DNA of 42,302 nucleotides, taken from positions 1-42,302 of IMG/VR virus record IMGVR_UViG_3300049203_000060, one strand, 5' to 3'. Within the stretch, counting starts at the first letter, position 1; the number at the start of each line of letters is the position of its first letter. Positions 16,500 to 23,794 of this stretch are shown one piece after another. Position numbers and translations under genes: made by a program. The DNA comes from a virus. The notes beneath the pieces are model-generated. The model saw nothing but the letters and a program-made list of their open reading frames with translations, had not been told where the DNA came from and did no database searches.

Positions 16500-17942
16500 C
16501 TATCTGTAGGTCAATATCTTTTCAGCGATGTTTTCTTTGTTCTTTAGGGCCTCGATCGCTTGAACTTCAATAGTGTCATTCATTGTTAGATTTATCTTGG
16601 TGATGTTCTCGTGAACCTGACTTCCACCTCGATAGTTCCTTCCGTCAGACTGTATTTCTTCTTCAAGGCTGAAATTTCTGGAGAACACAACAGAGAGAGA
16701 AGAGGCTGTGAGATTAACGCCAATACCTCCGGCTTTCCTGTTAGCGATAATCGCTCGAACGTCTCCGTCATTTTGAAAATAATCAATGGACTCTTGCTTT
16801 TCTTTGGCATCTTGTTCTCCTGTGAGAAAGACATGTTTGATTTTCAGTTTATCCAGTCTGGCACCGATAGCACGATAATTTGCTTTGTACGAACACCAGA
16901 TAATGACCTTCTTGTCTTCGTTATCCTCAAGGATTTTCTCAAGGGCATCCAGTTTGGGATTGTCTTCGAAAATGTGTTCTTCTCCGACTTCCGGTGTTGC
17001 AAAGCCGCTCGCAATCTGCATAAGCCGTAGGGCCTTGGTGAGTGCAAGCTGGGCAACAACCGCAGCGGGTTTATCGCTCCCGGTGTCAACGAAGGCAATG
17101 AAATCCCTTCGCATTTGCTCGTAGGCTTTCTTTTGTTTTGGTCCCATCTCGAGAAGAATCGTCTTCTCGATGTAAGGAGGAAGGTCCATACATTCACTTT
17201 TCACCACCCTGATTGAGTTTCCTTTAATACCTGTAGTCAGTTCACCAAAGAGGTCTTCACGTGGCTCCCACTTAGGGAAGTAGTTGGGCTTACCCGCCCA
17301 TCGAGAGTTTGCATCAGCGAAGTACCGATTCCTGAAATTGAAAAAGTTGTTCCCAAAGGATTTTCCCTGGTCAATGAATCGCCATTGCATGAATAGGTCC
17401 ATGGGGGTGTTGAGAATAGCGGATCCCGTGAGACCCAGACGGTAGCGAGCCCCCTGACCAATATCCACGATGGCCTTCGCACGCTTGGATTTGTACGACT
17501 TAATCCTGTGTAGCTCGTCCGAGATAATAAGATCAGGTTTCCATTTTGTAACAGCTTTAACGAATTCGGGGTTATCGAATGACTCATAATTGGTGATAGC
17601 GACACCTTCGGCCGCCAGTCTTGCGAGTTCATTCATCACCTCTTTACGTTTCTTTGCTTCTGATAGTGGGTAGCAGATGATCTGCTCTTCTGCTGGCGAA
17701 TACTTCTTTATCTCGTTCTTCCAATTTGGGATGACTACAGAAGGGCCTATCACAAGAACGCGCTTTACGCCCTTGTAGTTGATCAGGTAACGCATGATCG
17801 TAATAGCCTCTGCTGTTTTACCCACTCCTACGTCAGCAAGGAGCGCATAACCAGTGAGGTCCTTATCTACGAACTCGCGGAACGCGTCTATCTGCCATTG
17901 GTAAGGAGTGAAATTTAGACTTACTTCTGTTATTTTCGTCAT
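16500..17942 (-). CDS. SNF2-like superfamily 2 DNA helicase
   Basis: 480 residues with SF2 motifs in order: Y-Q-W-Q-I-D-A-F (Q motif), A-D-V-G-V-G-K-T (Walker A, about 36-43), D-E-L-H (Walker B, about 140-143), L-T-G-S-A-I (motif III), and near the C-terminus a motif VI-like Q-S-D-G-R-N-Y-R (about 434-441). The length and the S-D-E-L-H-R-I-K-S type box match the SNF2-like helicases found in podo- and siphoviruses, thought to act in replication or recombination. It starts 15 bases after the stop of its neighbour, with AAGAGG enclosed in a GATA...TATC dyad. Confidence 0.9.
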   Translation of the reverse strand: MTKITEVSLNFTPYQWQIDAFREFVDKDLTGYALLADVGVGKTAEAITIMRYLINYKGVKRVLVIGPSVVIPNWKNEIKKYSPAEEQIICYPLSEAKKRKEVMNELARLAAEGVAITNYESFDNPEFVKAVTKWKPDLIISDELHRIKSYKSKRAKAIVDIGQGARYRLGLTGSAILNTPMDLFMQWRFIDQGKSFGNNFFNFRNRYFADANSRWAGKPNYFPKWEPREDLFGELTTGIKGNSIRVVKSECMDLPPYIEKTILLEMGPKQKKAYEQMRRDFIAFVDTGSDKPAAVVAQLALTKALRLMQIASGFATPEVGEEHIFEDNPKLDALEKILEDNEDKKVIIWCSYKANYRAIGARLDKLKIKHVFLTGEQDAKEKQESIDYFQNDGDVRAIIANRKAGGIGVNLTASSLSVVFSRNFSLEEEIQSDGRNYRGGSQVHENITKINLTMNDTIEVQAIEALKNKENIAEKILTYR

Positions 17943-17957
17943 GCTCGATAACCTCTT

Positions 17958-18275
17958 TTATCGTGCCCCGATCATTTTCAGGGCCGCTTTTGCCGTTAGT
18001 GACTCTTTGCTTTCCTTGATGCCTTTTTGCATCCTCATCTCAACCGGAAGATCAAAGTATCGGTCACAGATTGAGTCGAGTGCTTTAATTGCAACCTTCA
18101 GCTTCTCATCCATTTCCGGGATGGTCTGCTTCTCGTAGTCGTATACTTTATCCTTGGCCCACTCGATCTTTGATTCGAGGTCTTGAATGTAGTGATGGTC
18201 GCAGAATAGCTTGTGCTTTCTCGCCCCTTGGTCACACATTTCAACACAACATTTCGGTATCGCTTCTGTCATCAT
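17958..18275 (-). CDS. small zinc-binding-like protein
   Basis: The ATG at 18275 overlaps the upstream TGA, preceded by GGGGGAAG; this gives 105 residues. Near the N-terminus is C-C-V-E-M-C followed after 8 residues by F-C-D-H-H-Y, a compact Cys/His cluster likely to hold zinc. The rest is a charged helix. Unrecognised otherwise. It shares the GATA dyad at its 3' end with the helicase gene. Confidence 0.6.
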   Translation of the reverse strand: MMTEAIPKCCVEMCDQGARKHKLFCDHHYIQDLESKIEWAKDKVYDYEKQTIPEMDEKLKVAIKALDSICDRYFDLPVEMRMQKGIKESKESLTAKAALKMIGAR

Positions 18276-18805
18276 AATTCTTCCCCCGTTCCCGAGTTTG
18301 CGAGACAATCACAACTACCGGCCGGTCTGTCATCGTGCCATTTACAGTGATGGATATTTTCGTCATCCTCTTTCGTTAGAAGCAAAGCCTTTCCGGCAAC
18401 TTTATATGTGTCGCAATCGGTGTATTTAATGGTTTTGAGTGCATCACGGAGTATCTGATATTTCTCTTTTATCTGAGATAGTTCCTGATAGTATTCATCT
18501 CTGCGACTTTTCACGTTCTCTAGTGCTTCGTTGCAGGATTTTAATTCTCTTTGGGTCTCAACCTTTTCGTAGAATTCTGCCTGGCAATCGGCAACAGCCT
18601 CTTTGAGTTCAAGCTCAAGGTCGAATATCCTTGCATTGTGGTCGTAGCACATATCCATGTAGCCCTGAAGTTTCTCTCTGTGTTCCTGTGCTTGATCTCT
18701 GATGTGTTGGCAAGCTTCTTTAAATTTGTCGTGGTGATGCTTCACCAGTGCTTCAAGCTCCTCGCAATGCTTCTGAAGCTTCATGTGAACCTCGTAGTCA
18801 ATCAT
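18272..18805 (-). CDS. coiled-coil protein with C-terminal Cys/His cluster
   Basis: AGGCGGG before ATG 18805 favours this start (M-I-D-Y-E-V-H) over an ATG 14 codons upstream. The 177-residue product is a long coiled coil (about 5-130) with many Glu/Lys/Gln heptads, followed by C-K-W-H and C-D-C, a possible small metal site. Unrecognised. Similar coiled-coil proteins occur several times in this cluster. Confidence 0.6.
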   Translation of the reverse strand: MIDYEVHMKLQKHCEELEALVKHHHDKFKEACQHIRDQAQEHREKLQGYMDMCYDHNARIFDLELELKEAVADCQAEFYEKVETQRELKSCNEALENVKSRRDEYYQELSQIKEKYQILRDALKTIKYTDCDTYKVAGKALLLTKEDDENIHHCKWHDDRPAGSCDCLANSGTGEEL

Positions 18806-18931
18806 CTTAATCCCGCCTCTGGTATGTAGCCGTGTTGTTTCATTCATGCCTGATATTGGTGATTATCATTTAGATTTTCTTCGCCATCGCCTCTGGTTTT
18901 CCAGTAACCTTTCATGCTTCTCTGGGTCTGC

Positions 18932-19069
18932 TCAAAGTGCCGTTGCCGCCTCTCTGTTTCTAACTCGCTTACACTCTGCACACTCAGTCTCTCTTCCGTT
19001 CGGGTATCTCTTGTGCTTATAAAAATCATCGAGGGGCTTCACTTCTTCACACACTCTACACGTCTGCAC
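18932..19069 (-). CDS. 45-residue zinc-finger protein (Endo VII/HNH-type N-terminus)
   Basis: GTG start at 19069 with AAAGGGG 8 bases upstream, located inside a GATA-N8-TATC dyad. The product begins M-Q-T-C-R-V-C-E-E-V-K-P-L-D-D-F-Y and continues with G-R-E-T-E-C-A-E-C-K-R. The C-x2-C ... K-P-L-x-x-F-Y ... C-x2-C layout is the zinc finger that precedes HNH/recombination endonuclease VII domains and also occurs alone in phages. No nuclease domain follows, so it may be a stand-alone DNA-binding module or a remnant. Between it and 18805 I see only a weak 23-codon ORF (from about 18914). Confidence 0.65.
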   Translation of the reverse strand: MQTCRVCEEVKPLDDFYKHKRYPNGRETECAECKRVRNREAATAL

Positions 19070-19081
19070 TGATAGGCCCCT

Positions 19082-19456
19082 TTATCGTGCTTCCGTTAAA
19101 TCAATAATCGTAAGTTCTTTATTCTTGGCGTTCATCAAACAGTTTGCAGTTCCTTTTCCTCCGGGGAAAAATACCGCCACGACTTCCGCAACACCTTTGT
19201 CTTTATAGTTGGCAATCTTCGCGACCATTGATGCGTTTCTTCTTGGCCCTGCCGATCTGCCGTGAGCATCCCAGTCTGCATGGTGAGTTACATTTCTTGC
19301 CCCGACTTTTGCAGCATACTGTCTGGCAAACTTATCTGCACCTGTAGGGCATCCACCCTCATGAATCTCATCAATAGGCAGAAGTCCGTTCAACACTTTT
19401 TCTAATGAGGTAGAATCTTCAAAGTCTCTTCCGCCCGACACCATTACTATTTTCAT
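19082..19456 (-). CDS. SLOG-family protein (DUF2493-like)
   Basis: 124 residues with V-S-G-G-R-D-F near the N-terminus, E-G-G-C-P-T-G-A-D-K-F-A (about 33-44), R-N-A-S-M-V (about 73-78) and F-F-P-G-G-K-G-T-A-N-C (about 96-106). These are the Rossmann-like nucleotide-binding motifs of the SLOG superfamily. SLOG proteins bind or process nucleotide-derived ligands and appear in several defence and signalling systems. In phages they are often carried alone in early regions. The ligand is unknown. Confidence 0.8.
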   Translation of the reverse strand: MKIVMVSGGRDFEDSTSLEKVLNGLLPIDEIHEGGCPTGADKFARQYAAKVGARNVTHHADWDAHGRSAGPRRNASMVAKIANYKDKGVAEVVAVFFPGGKGTANCLMNAKNKELTIIDLTEAR

Positions 19457-19471
19457 GCTCTATAACCTCTT

Positions 19472-19876
19472 TTACCATCCCTTCTTGTTGCAGAAGGTAT
19501 CGATGGCGGTTTTAAGTTTGTTGTCTGGTTCTTTCAGTTTTGCTTCAAGCTTTACCCGCAAATCACGTTGATACCATTCATCTTTCTCTACTTCCGCAAG
19601 CCTTGCCTCAAGCTCTTTGATTCTGAATAGTCTTTCTTCACCGATTTTCTCGGCTTCAAGTTGAAGCTTGCGAAACGTGTCGCGGTTAACCTCAAGCTCT
19701 TTGATCTCTTCGGCATATTTCACACACAGAGCGCGTGATGCCGTAAGCTCCGTTTGTAGCTCTTTGATGCGCTCATCTTGTTTTGAAACTGTTTCCCATG
19801 GAGCATACAGTTTCCCGTCAATCGACCTTGCAAATTCTTTGTATTCACCAATTCCGACTGTAGCTATATCCTTCAT
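19472..19876 (-). CDS. coiled-coil protein
   Basis: A 134-residue protein starting M-K-D-I-A-T-V-G-I-G with GGGAGAGGG upstream. From about residue 30 to 120 it is a continuous Glu/Lys/Leu coiled coil, ending T-F-C-N-K-K-G-W. Unrecognised. It resembles the neighbour at 18272 in style but not in sequence. Confidence 0.6.
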   Translation of the reverse strand: MKDIATVGIGEYKEFARSIDGKLYAPWETVSKQDERIKELQTELTASRALCVKYAEEIKELEVNRDTFRKLQLEAEKIGEERLFRIKELEARLAEVEKDEWYQRDLRVKLEAKLKEPDNKLKTAIDTFCNKKGW

Positions 19877-19956
19877 ATTCCCTCTCCCTTAACCTTATTT
19901 TAAACAATCTCAAAGTAAGCTTTTCCGCCACATTCCCGCCGCACGGGAACACTTTT

Positions 19957-20073
19957 TTATCGTGAAGTTATTTTGCTCACTATATATCCGGCCCTGAACG
20001 CAACACCGAAAACAATTGTTGTCCACAGCATGAACTCCCAATATTTTATTAAAGCTCTGTCATTTAATTTCAT
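19957..20073 (-). CDS. 38-residue membrane protein
   Basis: ATG 20073 is preceded by GAGGAGAGG. The product starts M-K-L-N-D-R-A-L-I-K-Y-W and has one probable membrane span (about residues 12-34, with T-T-I-V-F-G-V-A-F), ending in T-S-R. Too short for standard gene calling, but start signal, position and hydrophobic pattern support it. Between it and the coiled-coil gene (19877-19956) I see only a small GC-rich hairpin (19933-19949). Confidence 0.55.
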   Translation of the reverse strand: MKLNDRALIKYWEFMLWTTIVFGVAFRAGYIVSKITSR

Positions 20074-20106
20074 ATCCTCTCCTCGCACCATATTGGTGAT
20101 TATCGT

Positions 20107-20280
20107 TTAGTCTCGCTTCTTTCTCTCTTCAATTTGCTTATACACTTCGTCGACTGCTTCCTTGTCCTCGTTTCGGGCAACATATTTTCGGAGCTTTTCA
20201 GTAAGCTCCCTCAATTCTCTTTCTTTAACCTCTTCGAGACACCAAGAGCATCGGTGTCCCCATCTACACATACATTGCAT
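20107..20280 (-). CDS. 57-residue zinc-ribbon-like protein
   Basis: ATG 20280 follows AAAAGGG enclosed in the GATA-N8-TATC dyad. The N-terminus M-Q-C-M-C-R-W-G-H-R-C-S-W-C holds four Cys and one His, followed by a charged helix rich in Glu, Lys and Arg. It ends at a TAA that lies next to another dyad. A small metal-binding protein is likely. Unrecognised. Confidence 0.6.
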   Translation of the reverse strand: MQCMCRWGHRCSWCLEEVKERELRELTEKLRKYVARNEDKEAVDEVYKQIEERKKRD

Positions 20281-20298
20281 GATAGGCCCTTTTATCGT

Positions 20299-20451
20299 TC
20301 AGTAGTTAGACTTGCGACACTTCATGCACTTCTTCCCGTACCTGTTAAACTCCCACAAGTGCTCACACCTGCTCTGATCCGGAAAGAGTGAAGGAATCAA
20401 ATAGAAAAGCGCCACGATACATACAATTAAAAGCCCGATCCCTATGTGCAC
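20299..20451 (-). CDS. 50-residue membrane protein with Cys pairs
   Basis: GTG 20451 is preceded by AAGAAGG. Residues 3-23 (G-I-G-L-L-I-V-C-I-V-A-L-F-Y-L-I) form one membrane span, then a short cytoplasmic or periplasmic part with R-C-E-H and K-C-M-K-C. A membrane-anchored metal-binding protein is plausible. Unrecognised. Spacing to both neighbours is only a few bases beyond the dyad elements. Confidence 0.6.
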   Translation of the reverse strand: MHIGIGLLIVCIVALFYLIPSLFPDQSRCEHLWEFNRYGKKCMKCRKSNY

Positions 20452-20462
20452 TATAAACCTTC

Positions 20463-20669
20463 TTATCGTGATTTCTGTTCTTTCACGTATTGTTCAAATT
20501 CTTTCCAAGACATTTTCCTTCTCTCTCCGTCTGAATCTCTGCGCGTTGGAGAATACTTATACCTTTCAGTAACTCCGTTTTCATCCATAAGCTTAAAGCT
20601 TAGAATGTAAGAGTCCCCGAATTCTTTAATCTCGTCCTGAAGCTGCTTTATTAAGTCTGAAGTTTTCAT
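20463..20669 (-). CDS. hypothetical small charged protein
   Basis: A 68-residue protein (M-K-T-S-D-L-I-K-Q-L-Q) with AAAGAGG in a GATA-type dyad upstream. It looks like an alpha/beta fold with S-W-K-E-F-E-Q-Y-V near the C-terminus. Unrecognised. Context is the small-gene cluster. Confidence 0.6.
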   Translation of the reverse strand: MKTSDLIKQLQDEIKEFGDSYILSFKLMDENGVTERYKYSPTRRDSDGERRKMSWKEFEQYVKEQKSR

Positions 20670-20695
20670 GCCTGATAATCCTCTTTATGTTGCTT

Positions 20696-21013
20696 TTACT
20701 TTCTTCCACGTTCTTCATTGCAGATTTCAACCGCGAAGCGCAGGGCCATTGCCGCAACCTGGATTGCTTCTTTCTTCATGGCCACAAGGTCGCGCCTCTT
20801 TTGATTCGTCCAGACGTGCGCCTTTAGCTCATCGAACTCCTCGTAAAGAACTCCGAAACCTTCATGTGCAGAATTGAAGCAAGGCCAGTTTTCCATGGCG
20901 TCACGGCACTCACGATCAATCTTAAAGAGGGTGTCCTGAATGTCCTCATGCCTCTTAACTGTCTTGTGGTTTTCTGATGCTAAAAAATTTCTATCTGCAA
21001 TTAACTCGTCCAT
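20696..21013 (-). CDS. MazG-like all-alpha NTP pyrophosphohydrolase
   Basis: A 105-residue helical protein with [15 protein letters not shown] (about 50-64), the E-E-x-x-E-L metal-binding helix of MazG-type enzymes. Further on is [15 protein letters not shown], the second signature helix. These enzymes hydrolyse NTPs or dNTPs to monophosphates with Mg. Phage versions can counter (p)ppGpp-type stress or shape the dNTP pool. The early-operon position fits. Confidence 0.75.
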   Translation of the reverse strand: MDELIADRNFLASENHKTVKRHEDIQDTLFKIDRECRDAMENWPCFNSAHEGFGVLYEEFDELKAHVWTNQKRRDLVAMKKEAIQVAAMALRFAVEICNEERGRK

Positions 21014-21037
21014 ATTTCTCCTTCACGGTAAGTTTAT

Positions 21038-21316
21038 TTATGATGCCGAATCTATGGATTCAGACACTAGACGCGCTAGTGACAATCCACCGGGCAAATC
21101 ATCTTCATTGTGGGTGTAGCAAAGTAACTTTAGAAAATATTCTGCCCCTGCGTTTGCGATAAGGTGATCAGTCTCAAAGTCATTAACATTCCCAGTGCTC
21201 TTAGCACTTGCTACGTCTTTAAATGCCATGGCAATGTTCGCTTTCCATGACTCACGATAGCTGGGGTCATTGTTTAGCTCGTTGATTAATACCGCTACTG
21301 CTTCCTGAATTTCCAT
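21038..21316 (-). CDS. hypothetical protein
   Basis: A 92-residue protein starting M-E-I-Q-E-A-V-A-V-L with AGGAGAAA upstream. Helical, acidic, no motif recognised. Similar length to phage proteins often annotated as small early proteins. A GATA-N9-TATC variant of the dyad lies just upstream. Confidence 0.55.
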   Translation of the reverse strand: MEIQEAVAVLINELNNDPSYRESWKANIAMAFKDVASAKSTGNVNDFETDHLIANAGAEYFLKLLCYTHNEDDLPGGLSLARLVSESIDSAS

Positions 21317-21351
21317 CTTATTTCTCCTGCTTGATAATGTTCACTTATCGA

Positions 21352-21534
21352 TCACTGTAGATCGTTCCCTTCTTCAAGGTCGTTTATCTCTTTTAGTACG
21401 TGCATATAACCGTGGTGTGAAAGACACATCTCGTAGCTCCCATCAGTACATGTTTCATACGCTTTACAATCTTTTTTTATCTTCTCAAGTTCTTGCTTAA
21501 GAAGCAAAATTTTCTGTTCCGTTGACATACTCAT
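21352..21534 (-). CDS. hypothetical small coiled-coil protein
   Basis: 60 residues, starting M-S-M-S-T-E-Q-K, with a Lys/Leu/Glu coiled coil and then C-K-A-Y-E-T-C and S-H-H-G-Y. GAGGAGATGG precedes the start. It is the first gene after a 154-base gap that holds a TTGCT...AGCA dyad, so it begins a transcription unit running down to 12.2 kb. Confidence 0.55.
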   Translation of the reverse strand: MSMSTEQKILLLKQELEKIKKDCKAYETCTDGSYEMCLSHHGYMHVLKEINDLEEGNDLQ

Positions 21535-21563
21535 CGTCCATCTCCTCTATCTTTTTCATAAAT

Positions 21564-21583
21564 GACTGCTATTGAGCAAGCTC
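21564..21583 (-). promoter_or_regulatory. TTGCT-N4-AGCA dyad, site S1
   Basis: On the minus strand GAGCTTGCT-CAAT-AGCAGTC, about 30 bases before ATG 21534, in a 154-base gap (21535-21688) with no gene. The right flank GAGCTTGCT is identical to that of site S3 at 31204. The rest of the gap shows no clear promoter or terminator. Confidence 0.5.
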
Positions 21584-21688
21584 AGTCTACCTTAACGAAA
21601 GCTGGTTTTGCTAGAGAAAAGTTGTAAGTGTTTTGCGGGATTCCTCGCTGGTGAATTTGTCCACAAAAAATAAGGTAACATATTATTA

Positions 21689-22261
21689 CTATCCCCATTG
21701 TTCCGCCATTGCGTCCGCAATACCTTGGTAGGTAGTTGATCTTATTTTCCATCTATCTGCCGATGGTGGGAGTTTATGGATCCTAGCCACTCTACCATCC
21801 ACAATGTTCGTGGGCACCAGGGCGGGTAGATTTTTCAGCCATAGGCATGTCGCCTTGGTTTCTCCGTGCCCGTATTCCCAAGGTTGGATAACCTGAGTCT
21901 GTGGTCCTATAAACATCTTGGCGTGTTTATGCATGATAGGGTTTTCAATCGCAATCTTCGGTATGTTCGCCGTCTTGAGCTTCATGAAGAACTCAATGCC
22001 TTCTTCCATATCTTTCCAGCGAGGCTCGTATCTCTCTTGCCCTCTATAAAGCCATCTCACACCAGAATTACAGAGGAACGTACAGGGTGGGTGAGCGATC
22101 ATGAGGTCCCAGCCATCATTGATGATGTCGAAGACATTTCCCTGATAGTGAGGACCGGGTTTATCTGTAGGCAGGAGATCACAAGACATCGCCTCATGCC
22201 CACGTTTGATAAAAGCGTCACGTACAGTCCCGCTGTACTCACAGGCAATTAAGACTTTCAT
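21689..22261 (-). CDS. C5-cytosine methyltransferase-family protein
   Basis: 190 residues. The start M-K-V-L-I-A-C-E-Y-S-G-T-V-R-D-A-F is the cofactor-binding strand and loop (motif I). H-P-P-C-T-F-L (about 57-63) carries the catalytic P-P-C of motif IV, and I-A-I-E-N-P-I (about 98-104) is the E-N-P motif VI. It is much shorter than a typical C5 enzyme and lacks an obvious target-recognition domain, as in the compact phage family annotated as cytosine methyltransferase. It would act on host or phage DNA, probably against restriction. Overlaps the Dam gene by 4 bases. Confidence 0.8.
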   Translation of the reverse strand: MKVLIACEYSGTVRDAFIKRGHEAMSCDLLPTDKPGPHYQGNVFDIINDGWDLMIAHPPCTFLCNSGVRWLYRGQERYEPRWKDMEEGIEFFMKLKTANIPKIAIENPIMHKHAKMFIGPQTQVIQPWEYGHGETKATCLWLKNLPALVPTNIVDGRVARIHKLPPSADRWKIRSTTYQGIADAMAEQWG

Positions 22262-22728
22262 TTCATCCTCGCAAAGACACCGAGTTTAGAGTTCTCGAGA
22301 GCACTTACGCCCTTTTTACCAATGGCGAAGAGGACAATCCCGTTGAAGGGGCATCCTCCGCGCTTACCGTTCTCATCAATGAAACGTGTCTTTCCTTTGG
22401 GAAAGAGAATCGCATCCATCTGAGGCATGTACTTCTGAAAGCCCTCCGTGAGGGCCGTACAGAGCCCGATACCATTACCGTGAGCTATGAACTTCTCAAG
22501 CCACGGAAACTGCCCGTTACGCCCACCAAAAGGAGGGTTCATCCAGACGAATCCGAACCATTCGCGCTTTAGGCCATCGTCGCGTTTGGTGTATCCGTAA
22601 TGACAAGGAACATGAGTCTTTCCAGCTCCCGGTGTAGCTACATCAAGATCAAACTCTGTATTTAGAGCAGCGAAGATTTCCGGTGGTGTGTACCACTCAT
22701 CAGTTTTGCCTGGTCCCATGACTGTCAT
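22258..22728 (-). CDS. phage Dam-type N6-adenine methyltransferase
   Basis: 156 residues with D-E-W-Y-T-P-P-E-I-F (about 10-19) and F-D-L-D-V-A-T, the start of the phage Dam family (PF05869), and W-M-N-P-P-F-G (about 62-68), the catalytic N-P-P-F motif. It would transfer methyl groups from SAM to adenine in DNA. It is coupled by 4-base overlaps to both neighbours, next to the cytosine methyltransferase, so the two modifications are probably made together early. Confidence 0.85.
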   Translation of the reverse strand: MTVMGPGKTDEWYTPPEIFAALNTEFDLDVATPGAGKTHVPCHYGYTKRDDGLKREWFGFVWMNPPFGGRNGQFPWLEKFIAHGNGIGLCTALTEGFQKYMPQMDAILFPKGKTRFIDENGKRGGCPFNGIVLFAIGKKGVSALENSKLGVFARMK

Positions 22729-22943
22729 AGGAGCCTCATCTGTATTCCGAATGAGCAGTACTTGTGTATACGCTTAAATTCTTTGTTAACTACAGAGAGT
22801 GTTTTGAGTGCGACTTCAGTTCCCTGAGCAGCGACCAAACTCTTCTTCCCCTTACAGTACCAGCACTCGAAGTAGACGTGTTCCGGGCTGATATATTTAT
22901 GGACGTGTTGTACTTTCGCATCAATTACTCGTTGATAGATCAC
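22725..22943 (-). CDS. small Cys-pair protein
   Basis: AAAGGA lies 7 bases before GTG 22943, so the 72-residue form starting M-I-Y-Q-R-V is preferred over an ATG at 23000. It contains F-E-C-W-Y-C-K-G-K-K, a possible half zinc knuckle. Its start overlaps the end of the upstream gene. Unrecognised. Confidence 0.55.
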   Translation of the reverse strand: MIYQRVIDAKVQHVHKYISPEHVYFECWYCKGKKSLVAAQGTEVALKTLSVVNKEFKRIHKYCSFGIQMRLL

Positions 22944-23232
22944 GTTTCTTTCCTTTTGGTTTGAAGACGATTCTTCCACATACTTCTCTGATGAAGTCAT
23001 TGTTCACTCTCTTTCTTTCTAGTACTTCAGTCATGTAGCACTCTCGTATAACTCCCATGACATCTCTCTTCATGGCGATGTCAGTGACGACTTCACCTCT
23101 ATAGGAGAGTTCCCAGACTTTTCTCTGGAGATCGCCCTTGTTGGTCCGAGAGAGACCTGTCATATATTTTGGCTTCACCATAAATCTTCTGGTGAAATCC
23201 GCTGGGACCTTAATCGTTTGGATAGAGTTCAT
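22921..23232 (-). CDS. hypothetical basic protein
   Basis: GGAG 5-6 bases before ATG 23232 sets the start, inside the upstream gene's last codons. The 103-residue product (M-N-S-I-Q-T-I-K-V-P-A-D-F) is basic, with a strand near the N-terminus and K-P-K-G-K-K-R near the end. Unrecognised. Strong 4-gene coupling suggests joint expression with the methyltransferases. Confidence 0.6.
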   Translation of the reverse strand: MNSIQTIKVPADFTRRFMVKPKYMTGLSRTNKGDLQRKVWELSYRGEVVTDIAMKRDVMGVIRECYMTEVLERKRVNNDFIREVCGRIVFKPKGKKRDLSTSN

Positions 23233-23683
23233 TGAGTCTCCGTTTTGCGTATGAACCCATGACTTGTCCGAATACAACCGGGACTGATCGCGGGTCTCCT
23301 TGACCATCGTGATCGTATCCAAGGAGGTGAGTGCTCTCGTGGCCCAGATGTCCGACTCTTTGCCAGAGTGTGAGGGCATCGAGTTTTCTCACGTTCTCGT
23401 GAATCTTATTTCCTTCCGCGTGGCCGAGGACAGAGCTGGTGAAGAGTGTTGTCTTATAAGGAACGACTTCAATTACGATTGTAATTTGGGTGAACATGAA
23501 TTTCAGATGGGCGTAGATATCAGACTCATGAATCACGAGATCATCTACTACTGTGATCGTGTCACTCATGATGGCGCGACGAAATTCAAGCCAAAATGCT
23601 TCCTCGAGGAGGAATTTGTTTAGAAGATCAGCGGCCTGATGAACCTGTGTGTTGGCCAGGTCCTTGCGCACGATAAGAGGCAT
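23210..23683 (-). CDS. HExxH metalloprotein, putative peptidase
   Basis: 157 residues with H-L-G-H-E-S-T-H-L-L-G-Y-D-H-D (about 114-128): a zinc H-E-x-x-H plus a following His, an extended site like metallopeptidases and YbeY-type hydrolases. AAAGGA is 8 bases before the ATG. It is the first gene of the minus-strand early operon, downstream of a TTGCT...AGCAA dyad, so it is probably among the first proteins made. Cleavage of a host protein is a possible role, not shown. Confidence 0.6.
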   Translation of the reverse strand: MPLIVRKDLANTQVHQAADLLNKFLLEEAFWLEFRRAIMSDTITVVDDLVIHESDIYAHLKFMFTQITIVIEVVPYKTTLFTSSVLGHAEGNKIHENVRKLDALTLWQRVGHLGHESTHLLGYDHDGQGDPRSVPVVFGQVMGSYAKRRLNELYPND

Positions 23684-23704
23684 CGGAAAAGTCCTTTGTT
23701 AAAA

Positions 23705-23722
23705 GATTGCTAATGAGCAATC
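23705..23722 (-). promoter_or_regulatory. GATTGCT-N4-AGCAATC dyad, site S2
   Basis: A perfect 7-bp inverted repeat with a 4-base loop, 22 bases upstream of the ATG at 23683. It matches sites S1 (21564) and S3 (31204) in spacing and in the TTGCT...AGCAA core. The 274-base gap between the divergent operons (23684-23957) also holds two hairpins. Confidence 0.6.
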
Positions 23723-23794
23723 ATTAAACTCAGGTTAATTAAGGTTGGCTTGAGGATTTTTCTGACAATTACTGACTGGATTGAAAGGAAAATA

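Larger units (their letters stand above)
17947..20296 (-). repeat. recurring GATA-N8-TATC dyads between small minus-strand genes
   Basis: Exact GATA-N8-TATC at 17947-17962, 18852-18867, 19071-19086 and 20281-20296. Variants with one arm altered occur at 19461-19476, 20089-20104, 20452-20467 and 20674-20689, plus one with N9 at 21333-21349. On the minus strand several enclose the ribosome site of the next gene (for example GATAA-AAGAGG-TTATC before the helicase), and the TAA stop of the previous gene often forms part of the arm. Confidence 0.65.

Noticed and set aside
19933-19949. TTCCCG-CCGCA-CGGGAA hairpin followed by T6 on the plus strand
   Set aside because: The T run is on the strand opposite to all nearby genes, so a terminator role is not supported.
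21650-21670. DnaA-box-like TTGTCCACA (also at 20018)
   Set aside because: Single mismatched copies, one inside a gene, with no cluster.
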